From Patescibacteria group bacterium (GTDB lineage Bacteria; Patescibacteriota; UBA1384; XYA2-FULL-43-10; 1-14-0-10-43-13): 27,964 nt of DNA. Position numbers and translations under genes: made by a program. Shown here one piece after another: positions 8,832 to 16,149 of the stretch; position 1 is the stretch's first letter; each line of letters begins with the position of its first letter. The stretch covers positions 1 to 27,964 of the forward strand of contig JAKJEK010000001.1 of the NCBI GenBank assembly GCA_022705465.1. Direction: 5' to 3'. Under the pieces are notes generated by a model. The model made no database searches. It had not been told where the DNA came from and worked only from the letters and a program-made list of their open reading frames with translations.

Positions 8832-9010
8832 TTAAATGTGGTGAACAGAAATTTAAATCAATTTTTTTCAACTGCTTATCAGAAGAGATTCACATTAAGA
8901 GGGATACGTTGTATAATATAGTGTTCCATCTTGATCTTGACACATGGAATGGCCAAGAGAGGCTATCTTTCAATTTATTAGATATTAAGCCATATGAGCA
9001 AGAAATCTAG
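8807..9010 (+). pseudogene. recJ: Out-of-frame C-terminal (OB-domain) part of recJ
   Basis: Reading from the CAA codon at 8807 gives QGKHLSSIIKCGEQKFKSIF and continues through HLDLDTWNGQERLSFNLLDI to a TAG at 9008-9010. This matches the expected end of RecJ: a G-x-HL strand, a hydrophobic middle, a W-x-G turn and a final strand with DI. It has no start of its own and is separated from the main frame by one missing base in the T run at 8804-8806. In the restored frame recJ would overlap the radA start by 17 bases, a tight arrangement that supports an originally continuous gene. Confidence 0.82.
8889..8917 (+). promoter_or_regulatory. Possible internal promoter for radA
   Basis: TTCACA at 8889-8894 and a perfect TATAAT at 8912-8917 are separated by exactly 17 bases. 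The pair lies inside the recJ 3' end and 77 bases before the radA ATG. It could give radA expression independent of the long wall/division operon. Coding constraint could produce the match by chance. Confidence 0.45.
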
Positions 9011-10277
9011 AAAAGTATTTGTATGTAATAGTTGTGGTAATGAATTTGCTGCATGGAGCGGTCAGTGTTTGGCGTGTGGTGAGTGGAACACATTGTCAGA
9101 GTTTAGTGTGGAATCGGCAGCAGCGTCCGTTAGAACGAGTGAGCTCAAACCCCAGAAATTATCCGAAATCCCCAGCTCCAAGCATGAACGTATAAAAAGT
9201 GACATCTTGGAATTTGATAGGGTGGTTGGTGGCGGCATCGTGCCCGGTTCAATTATTTTGGTGGGTGGTGAGCCGGGGATTGGAAAGTCGACTTTGTTGC
9301 TGCAGATTTCTGCCAAGATTGGGAAGGCATTGTACATCAGTGGTGAGGAATCGTTAGGTCAAATCAAAGAACGTGCAGATCGCCTAAAGGTCGATGCTAA
9401 CAGAATTGAATTGGTTGCTGACGGTGATTTGGAGGCAATCGAACAGCATATCAGGCAGACTTCGCCATCATTTATTATTATCGATTCAATCCAGACGGTA
9501 TTTTTAAATTCTGTTCCATCGACAGCTGGTAGTTTGGTTCAGGTTCGAGAATCGGGACTGTTTTTGCAAAGACTGGCAAAAACTTCCGGCATTCCAATCG
9601 TGATAGTTGGACATGTGACGAAAGAGGGTTCGATCGCAGGGCCACGTACTTTGGAGCATCTGGTTGATGTAGTGTTGTATTTTGAAGGAGATCGCTATCA
9701 CGATATTCGGATATTACGTGGAGTTAAGAATCGTTTTGGCCCAACGAACGAGGTGGGAATATTTACAATTCAAGGTGAAGGATTGGTTGAGGTGAGAAAT
9801 CCTTCAGATGTATTTTTGGAGGAGAGGCAGAAATCTCCAGGAAGTGTGATAACAGCTACACTGGAGGGCACGCGTCCGATACTGGTAGAGGTGCAGGCGC
9901 TTGTAACACCAACTCATTTCGGTTATCCGAGACGGATGAGTTCAGGTTTCGACTTAAACCGTTTAAATTTGTTGGCGGCTGTAATTTCTAAGACAACCAA
10001 TGTTAACTTGAGTAACCATGATATTTATTTAAATGTTACGGGCGGAATCAAACTCCAGGAGCCATCAGTTGATTTAGCCGTTGTAGCATCAATAATCTCG
10101 TCATATAAAAATACGGCTATACCGGCAGACCTTTGTTTATTTGGAGAAGTTGGTTTGTCGGGGGAAATAAGAAGAGTGCGCCGACAACAAGATCGGACCA
10201 AAGAGGCAGAGGGTCTTGGTTTTCGGGTAGCGCAAGACACAAGACACTTATCCCAAATAATGAATTTATTTGCCTAA
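8994..10277 (+). CDS. radA: RadA (Sms) DNA repair ATPase
   Basis: RecA-like branch-migration ATPase in recombinational repair. Domains in order: C4 zinc finger with CNSC at 11-14 and CLAC at 25-28; Walker A GGEPGIGKST at 91-100; Walker B region FIIIDSIQTVF; the RadA-specific KNRFG motif at 245-249; and a C-terminal Lon-protease-like domain ending near RHLSQIMNLFA, with VTGGIKLQEPSVDLAV and FGEVGLSGEIRRV. At 427 aa it is slightly shorter than the common 450-460, but no domain is missing. No strong Shine-Dalgarno precedes ATG 8994, which lies within the 3' end of the reconstructed recJ, so translational coupling or the internal promoter may drive it. The downstream neighbour is convergent. Confidence 0.95.
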   Translation: MSKKSRKVFVCNSCGNEFAAWSGQCLACGEWNTLSEFSVESAAASVRTSELKPQKLSEIPSSKHERIKSDILEFDRVVGGGIVPGSIILVGGEPGIGKSTLLLQISAKIGKALYISGEESLGQIKERADRLKVDANRIELVADGDLEAIEQHIRQTSPSFIIIDSIQTVFLNSVPSTAGSLVQVRESGLFLQRLAKTSGIPIVIVGHVTKEGSIAGPRTLEHLVDVVLYFEGDRYHDIRILRGVKNRFGPTNEVGIFTIQGEGLVEVRNPSDVFLEERQKSPGSVITATLEGTRPILVEVQALVTPTHFGYPRRMSSGFDLNRLNLLAAVISKTTNVNLSNHDIYLNVTGGIKLQEPSVDLAVVASIISSYKNTAIPADLCLFGEVGLSGEIRRVRRQQDRTKEAEGLGFRVAQDTRHLSQIMNLFA

Positions 10278-10330
10278 CGCCAAAATGGAAGTAGGACTAT
10301 AGTGTGATAAATGTGCTGGGTTGATGCAGC

Positions 10331-13135
10331 TCAGGGAGTCTTAAATGTTTTTTCGGCTGAAGCTTTCGAGTTTCCACTAAGATCTACGGACTGAACCCTG
10401 AAGTAGTAGCGGGTGTTTGGTGATAGTCCGGTTATTGTAACGGAATGGGCTTTACTAAGCGAAGAGCTAATATCGGAAACATAAATGTAGTCGCTAAGCT
10501 TGCTGCGTTCTCGCGTGTCCAGGAAGACTTGAGAGGTTGCTGGTTCGTTAGTTGTCCATTCGATTACGACTGAATTTGCACTAGGGGTTGCTTTTATATT
10601 ATCGATTATCGGGGCGTCACTATCCTGACTAATACTAATAGTAACTGAACTTGTGCTTGTTGCGCCGAACTCAGTTGTCGCTCGGGCAGAAATTTTATGA
10701 TTGCTGTCAGCCGAAAGGGTGTCGGCGTTAAAGCTCATGGTATATGGTGGATTGGTAACCGTGCCAATAGAGATATCATCAACAAAGAACTCTACAGAGG
10801 TAATAGCGAACGGACTGTTTACATCAGCAGAAATCTGTATTTCACCCGAGACACTACTGCTGTCCACTGGGTTTGTGATGGTGATTGCCGGTGAAAAATC
10901 TTTAGCGGAGCAAAAGTCTTTGGGGGCTGAGTCGTAGAAACCATTTGCCTGAGCCCAAGCACGCACAGGTCCTTCCCAGTTGGGTCGATCAGGAAACTCG
11001 GATTGAACGATTGTGATAACACGAACCTCGGTAAGAACTTGAGGAAGATCCTCGGGGGCTTTTTTGTTTAATCCTTTACAAAGGTTCATAGGCAGGTGAA
11101 TGTCGTCCTTATCGGTGGGAACCTGCCAGCTGGCAAATATATCTTTGGTAAACTCTCTAGAGTATTGAGATGGGAGTTTGTTGGAGTACTTTTCCACTTC
11201 AACTTCAACAATGTTTTCTGGTCGCTCAAACTGTTCGGGCTCTATGCCTTCCAATGCGCTTTCGATAAAACGATGAAATATCGGTCCGGCAACAATCGAG
11301 CCATCTGCTCCTGTTTTCATTTTTACACCGTTGCTGTTACCGACCCAGACGGCAACGGAAATAGATGGGGTGTAGCCGACGGTCCAGGCATCTTTATAGT
11401 CAGAAGTTGTCCCGGTTTTTGCTGCAACCGGCCGATTTGGGAAGAAGAGGGATGATCGGGGGCCAAAGACTGGAGTTCTTGCTTCGTTATCAGAGAGAAT
11501 GTGACTTATTTGATATGCGATTTGCGGGTCAAGTGCTTTGCGGCCAACATCTTCGGTGGGCTTGTATTCAAATAAGGTTCGATTCCTGGAGTCCGTGATT
11601 TTTACAACACTTTTTATGTCGTGTTTGATGCCTTTGTTGGCGAATACACCAAAAGCCCCGGCCATTTCGACAGGTTTAATTTCTCCTACCCCAAGAGCAA
11701 GTGATAGGCCGTAGCGATCGCGGTCGGTTAAGGAGGTAATGCCAAGATCTTCGGCAGTGCGGATGACGTTGTCCATGCCGACCATTGCAAACATTTTCAC
11801 GGCCGGGATGTTAAGAGAGTTGGCAAGTGCGTGGCGGGTGGTGACAGGTCCGCTGAATCTGCCGTTGTAGTTTTGAGGTATGTACCCACCACCAAAGTCG
11901 GTTTGAAGATCAAATAAGATCTTTGATGGAGAATATTCTTTCTTTTTAAACGCAGCGGCATAGGTTATTGGTTTGAATGATGATCCGGGTTGACGAGGTG
12001 AATCTGCCACATTAACATTGCCGTCAATGCTGGTATCAAAAAAGTCTTTTGAACCAACCATGGCTAATATTTGTCCAGTTTTGGGATCGATGGCCGTAAT
12101 GGCGGCATTACTGGCACCGTATCGCGATAGCTTGCCAACTTCCTCGGCTACAGCTGCTTCAGCTTTTTTCTGAAGTTCATAGTCAAGGCTGGTAATAATA
12201 CGTAACCCTTCTTGTTGAATTTTTTCTTCACCATAATCCTCCGCTACTTGTTCCAACACATACATGGCGAAGTGGGGCGCTAAAATGGTATCACGCCTGG
12301 CTTTTAGTGTGGTACCAAGAGTGGTTGTATCTTCTTGCTTGGCCTTTTCGGCTTCTTCGGCACTGATTTTGCCGGTTTCGTGCATACGATCAATCACATA
12401 ATTGCGGCGAGCAACTAACTCTTTAACGTGAGTACCGTAGGGTGAGTAGTAGGTTGGAGCACGAGGTATAGCAGCCAGAGTCGCTGACTCAGCGATGGTG
12501 AGATCGAGTGCAGACTTACCGTAATACATTCTCGCGGCTGCTTCGGCACCAGCGGTACTGTTGCCGTACGGAATTTCGTTGAGATACATGGTTAGGATTT
12601 CATCTTTGCTGAACATCATTTCCAGCTCGATTGCCAAAATAAGCTCTTTAATTTTCCTGGTAAGTGATCGATTAGGATTTAGGAGAGCATTTTTAACGTA
12701 TTGTTGAGTAATGGTTGAACCGCCACGAGCTCGTTTAGTCTTTCCTGTAACTTTTTCCATAACTGCTGATACAACGGCAGCACTATCAAATCCATGATGG
12801 CTATAGAATTTAGCATCTTCGGTAGCAATCGTGGCATCTTTAAGGTATTGAGAGATCTGGTCGTTTTTGACGATTGTCCTCTTTTGTTCGCCGGTCTCAT
12901 ATAGCAAAATCTCGCCGGTTCGATCGAAGATTTTGGTTGATTCGCTAGCTTGCCGATTTGCAATTTTGCTTGGGGTGGGGAGATCTTTAGTAAACCAGGC
13001 AAAGACAATGGCTGTCGATAACAACATAAAAGCTGCCGCATAAGCAAGATAAAGCGGCGCTTTCTTAAGTAATCTCCGAGTAATGATTGCCCTTTTAAGG
13101 GGCTTTCTCGTTTGATTGAAGGTAAATTTCTTCAT
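10331..13135 (-). CDS. Class A penicillin-binding protein with C-terminal Ig-like and FN3 domains
   Basis: Bifunctional murein synthase: glycan polymerase plus transpeptidase, anchored in the membrane and acting outside. Of 934 aa: basic cytoplasmic tail; membrane helix about 27-48; GT51 domain about 80-235 with the catalytic Glu in ATEDAKFYSHHG (E106), RARGGSTITQQ and LNEIPYGNSTAGAEAAA. The transpeptidase domain has Ser385 in SSFK (SxxK), SLN at 440-442 (SxN) and KTGT at 573-576. After about residue 640 come a linker, an Ig-like domain about 750-836 (ITNPVDSSSVSGEIQISADV, VEFFVDD) and an FN3-like domain about 840-934 with LSPNTRYYFRVQSVDLSGN. The appended adhesin-type domains are absent from classical PBP1a and may bind wall or surface material. 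No Shine-Dalgarno; a strong promoter lies just upstream. Confidence 0.95.
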   Translation of the reverse strand: MKKFTFNQTRKPLKRAIITRRLLKKAPLYLAYAAAFMLLSTAIVFAWFTKDLPTPSKIANRQASESTKIFDRTGEILLYETGEQKRTIVKNDQISQYLKDATIATEDAKFYSHHGFDSAAVVSAVMEKVTGKTKRARGGSTITQQYVKNALLNPNRSLTRKIKELILAIELEMMFSKDEILTMYLNEIPYGNSTAGAEAAARMYYGKSALDLTIAESATLAAIPRAPTYYSPYGTHVKELVARRNYVIDRMHETGKISAEEAEKAKQEDTTTLGTTLKARRDTILAPHFAMYVLEQVAEDYGEEKIQQEGLRIITSLDYELQKKAEAAVAEEVGKLSRYGASNAAITAIDPKTGQILAMVGSKDFFDTSIDGNVNVADSPRQPGSSFKPITYAAAFKKKEYSPSKILFDLQTDFGGGYIPQNYNGRFSGPVTTRHALANSLNIPAVKMFAMVGMDNVIRTAEDLGITSLTDRDRYGLSLALGVGEIKPVEMAGAFGVFANKGIKHDIKSVVKITDSRNRTLFEYKPTEDVGRKALDPQIAYQISHILSDNEARTPVFGPRSSLFFPNRPVAAKTGTTSDYKDAWTVGYTPSISVAVWVGNSNGVKMKTGADGSIVAGPIFHRFIESALEGIEPEQFERPENIVEVEVEKYSNKLPSQYSREFTKDIFASWQVPTDKDDIHLPMNLCKGLNKKAPEDLPQVLTEVRVITIVQSEFPDRPNWEGPVRAWAQANGFYDSAPKDFCSAKDFSPAITITNPVDSSSVSGEIQISADVNSPFAITSVEFFVDDISIGTVTNPPYTMSFNADTLSADSNHKISARATTEFGATSTSSVTISISQDSDAPIIDNIKATPSANSVVIEWTTNEPATSQVFLDTRERSKLSDYIYVSDISSSLSKAHSVTITGLSPNTRYYFRVQSVDLSGNSKASAEKTFKTP

Positions 13136-13152
13136 GTTTGTTTTCGCTTTAC

Positions 13153-13181
13153 ATTATACAATGAGACTGATAATATGTAAA
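13153..13181 (-). promoter_or_regulatory. Strong promoter of the class A PBP gene
   Basis: On the minus strand TTTACA (13181-13176) and TATAAT (13158-13153) are separated by exactly 17 bases, close to the sigma-70 consensus. The -10 box ends 17 bases before the ATG at 13135, so the predicted leader is only about 10 bases and contains no Shine-Dalgarno-like purine run. Position and match make this the best promoter in the window. Confidence 0.8.
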
Positions 13182-13242
13182 CGGAAAAACGTTGTGTTAT
13201 TATACTATCGTTAAGTAAATAAATCAAGGTATGGAGAATCTC

Positions 13243-14412
13243 ATGAGAAAGGATTTTTTTGTGCGTGGGGTGGCGGAAATAATTGAAGAGAAATCCTTGA
13301 AGGATAAGCTTAAGTCCGGAAAGACCCTTCGTATCAAAATGGGGGTTGATCCAACTAGGCCCGATTTGCATCTTGGGCACACGGTAGCGATCAGAAAGTT
13401 GCGGGAGTTCCAGGAAGCGGGCCACAAGGTCATTTTTTTAATTGGTGACTTTACCGCAAAAGTCGGAGATCCTTCAGGAAAAAACAAGACGCGCCCAATG
13501 CTCGATGACCAGGATATTTTACGCAACGCGCAGACATACCTTGATCAGGTGGGAAAGATATTGGATATCGAAAAAACAGAATTGCGTAGAAACTCCGAGT
13601 GGTATTCAAAGATGGATTTCAACGATATTTTGCAAGTGGCAGCGAAGTTTACTGTGGCGCAGATTCTGGAGCGGGATGATTTCGAAAAAAGACTAAAGGG
13701 TGGATCAGACATTGGAATGCATGAATTACTTTATCCTATTATGCAAGCCTATGATTCGGTTATGCTCGAAGCTGATGTGGAGATGGGTGGTACTGACCAG
13801 AAGTTTAATATGTTGGCGGGACGTTCTCTTCAGAAAAAGATGGGGCAGGCGCCTCAGGACGTGATGACAATGAAACTGCTAGTTGGCTTGGATGGAAAAG
13901 AGAAAATGAGCAAGTCGCTCGATAACTATGTCAGTATTACCGAGGAGCCATCGCTACAGTTTGGTAAAATAATGTCCATTCCCGACAACTTAATTATTGA
14001 ATATTTTGATTTATGTACAGACATACCAAAGACAACAGTTGCTAAATACCAATCGGAAATGGAGAACGGGGCGAACCCAAGAGACTATAAGGAAAAGTTG
14101 GCGCTTGAGATCGTAAAGATGTATCACGGAAGCGAGTCGGCCAAAGAGGCAAAAGAGAGTTTCGTGCGTCAGTTCCGTGAGAAAGAGCTACCCGAAGACA
14201 TGCCCGAAGTGAAACTGGAAGGCAGGTACAAGCTTCCATTGTTACTGATAAGTCTTGGTGCAGTGGGATCCAATTCGGAAGCCAGGCGTTTAATAGAGCA
14301 GGGTGGAGTGAGAGTCGATGGTGCGAAATTGGAAGATCCAAACTCAATTGTTTCCGTCTACGGAGGCATGGTAGTTCAAGTTGGGAAAAGACGTTTTTAT
14401 AAAATTAAATAG
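13243..14412 (+). CDS. tyrS: Tyrosyl-tRNA synthetase
   Basis: Class I aminoacyl-tRNA synthetase charging tRNA-Tyr. From ATG 13243 the protein has 389 aa. The HIGH motif appears as HLGH at 43-46, KMSKS is at 221-225, and the tyrosine/ATP pocket includes the segment with GDFTAKVGDPSGK and the MGGTDQKFN loop. The C-terminal 60 residues form an S4 RNA-binding domain (SNSEARRLIEQGGVRVDG). ATG 13231 is also in frame, but GGAG at 13233-13236 is well placed only for ATG 13243. A weak -10-like TATACT occurs at 13201-13206 without a clear -35. It lies 23 bases before argS and is probably cotranscribed with it. Confidence 0.95.
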   Translation: MRKDFFVRGVAEIIEEKSLKDKLKSGKTLRIKMGVDPTRPDLHLGHTVAIRKLREFQEAGHKVIFLIGDFTAKVGDPSGKNKTRPMLDDQDILRNAQTYLDQVGKILDIEKTELRRNSEWYSKMDFNDILQVAAKFTVAQILERDDFEKRLKGGSDIGMHELLYPIMQAYDSVMLEADVEMGGTDQKFNMLAGRSLQKKMGQAPQDVMTMKLLVGLDGKEKMSKSLDNYVSITEEPSLQFGKIMSIPDNLIIEYFDLCTDIPKTTVAKYQSEMENGANPRDYKEKLALEIVKMYHGSESAKEAKESFVRQFREKELPEDMPEVKLEGRYKLPLLLISLGAVGSNSEARRLIEQGGVRVDGAKLEDPNSIVSVYGGMVVQVGKRRFYKIK

Positions 14413-14435
14413 AATGCAAGCATATAAGAGGTTTA

Positions 14436-16094
14436 ATGGTATACGAGGTTGTAAGAAAAGAGGTTGCTGAAGCGGTTGATCGCGCTGGATATCAGATGCC
14501 GGCAAACATTAAGATTGATGAGCCGCCAAGACCAGAGATGGGCGACTTTGCAACAAATGTTGCAATGTTGATTGGTCGGGAATATGGGATTCATCCGACT
14601 GAAGCGGCGGGAAAGATTGCTGATCAGTTGAGAAAGTTTAGTGAGATTGAGGAGGTCGAGGTTGCCGGCCCAGGCTTTCTTAATATATTTCTGTCCGATG
14701 ATTTCTACCTGAATGGTTTGCGGGATGTGCTTGACCAAGCCGAAGAATATGGCCATAGCCTAATTGGCAAAGGTCAGAAAGTAAATGTTGAGTATATTTC
14801 AGCTAATCCCACTGGTCCTTTGCATGTAGGAAATGCACGTGGCGGTCCAATCGGTGAGGCATTGGCCAACCTGTTTTCATTTTTGGGATATCAGGTGGAC
14901 AGAGAATTTTATGTTAATGATATTGGCGGTCAGGTCGATAGGTTTGCAGAGTCCTTGTACTACTGGTACGCAGTAAAGGAAGACTCAAGAGTGTCTTTTC
15001 CTGAGGGCGGGTATCCGGGCGAGTATATCAAAGAGATTTCCGAAGAGATACAGAAGAGCAAAGCAAAAGAGCTGGCGCAACTACGTCAGATGGAGGATAT
15101 TGTTGAGTTCTTTAAACTTGAAGGATTAGCAAGAATTGTCAGCCAGATCAGAGAAGATTCAGGATTACTAGGAATTACCTTCGATAACTGGATTTATCAG
15201 AGTGAGTTTGAGATAAGTGGCGAGTCGCAAGATGTTGTTACCAAGCTAAAAGATATTGGCGCTACGGTTAACAAGGAAGGTGCGCTCTGGTTTAAACGTC
15301 CAGATGATCCAGATTTGGCTGACCGAGAGAGTGTATTGAGAAAAAGTGATGAAACAGGAACTTTGACGTATTTTGCTGATGATATCGCATATCATAAGGA
15401 TAAGTATGAGCGCGAGTATGATCTGTTAATAGATGTATGGGGAGCAAATCATCACGGTCATGTCCCAAGACTCAACGCTGCGGTTTCGGTGTTGGGTTAT
15501 TCGCCAGACAAATTGAGAATCGTTTTATACCAGTATGTGCGTCTAAAGCGCGGCGGGGAAGTGGTCAAAATGGGTAAGCGTTTTGGAAATTTCGTAACAC
15601 TAAGAGAAATTATTGAAGAAGGTGTAACAGCTGATGCGTTCAAATATTTTATTTTAACTCAAAACCCTGATACACCGATGGATTTTGATCTGCAATTGGC
15701 AAAAGACACGTCGGAAAAAAATCCAGTATTTTATATCAAATACGCCCACGCTAGAATTTGTAGTATTTTGCGTAAGGCCAGCGAGCAAGGGCAAGATAGT
15801 CTATCGCAACCAGACCTTACTTTACTGGCGGCAAATAAAGAAAAAATGTTATATAAGGAACTGATTAAGTTTCCTGAGTTGTTGTCAAATGTGGCATTGG
15901 ATTTTCAGATTCAAGCGATTGCACACTACGCATACAGAATTGCCGGATTGTTTCATGATTTTTACACAGAGTGCCAAGTGCTTGGTGAGGATCAGAAGTT
16001 GACAGCTGCACGTCTTGCTTTAACAAGGTCAACAAAATATGTTCTAGCCAATGCCCTCAAGATTCTTGATATCGAGGCTCCGGAAAAGATGTAA
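14436..16094 (+). CDS. argS: Arginyl-tRNA synthetase
   Basis: Class Ia aminoacyl-tRNA synthetase for arginine. The 552 aa include the N-terminal Add-1 tRNA-binding domain (MGDFATNVAMLIG, GFLNIFLSD) and the signature EYISANPTGPLHVGNARG with HVGN at 130-133. The catalytic domain has FYVNDIGGQVDRF and the KMSKS-equivalent loop VVKMGKRFGNFVTL. The all-helical DALR anticodon-binding domain starts near FYIKYAHARICSILRK and ends with VLANALKILDIEAPEKM, as expected for the family. AAGAGG stands four bases before ATG 14436. Normal length and motif order; the gene ends at a good terminator. Confidence 0.96.
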   Translation: MVYEVVRKEVAEAVDRAGYQMPANIKIDEPPRPEMGDFATNVAMLIGREYGIHPTEAAGKIADQLRKFSEIEEVEVAGPGFLNIFLSDDFYLNGLRDVLDQAEEYGHSLIGKGQKVNVEYISANPTGPLHVGNARGGPIGEALANLFSFLGYQVDREFYVNDIGGQVDRFAESLYYWYAVKEDSRVSFPEGGYPGEYIKEISEEIQKSKAKELAQLRQMEDIVEFFKLEGLARIVSQIREDSGLLGITFDNWIYQSEFEISGESQDVVTKLKDIGATVNKEGALWFKRPDDPDLADRESVLRKSDETGTLTYFADDIAYHKDKYEREYDLLIDVWGANHHGHVPRLNAAVSVLGYSPDKLRIVLYQYVRLKRGGEVVKMGKRFGNFVTLREIIEEGVTADAFKYFILTQNPDTPMDFDLQLAKDTSEKNPVFYIKYAHARICSILRKASEQGQDSLSQPDLTLLAANKEKMLYKELIKFPELLSNVALDFQIQAIAHYAYRIAGLFHDFYTECQVLGEDQKLTAARLALTRSTKYVLANALKILDIEAPEKM

Positions 16095-16102
16095 AAGTAA
16101 TT

Positions 16103-16135
16103 AAAAAGCGATCAGAAATGGTCGCTTTTTAATTT
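16103..16135. terminator. Bidirectional intrinsic terminator
   Basis: The stem AAAAAGCGATC pairs with GGTCGCTTTTT (one G-U pair) around the loop AGAAAT. On + it ends with a T-rich tail after argS; on - the left A-run becomes a U-run after the PP2C-like gene. It sits exactly between two convergent genes and can serve both. Confidence 0.85.
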
Positions 16136-16149
16136 ATCTAGACTGACGG

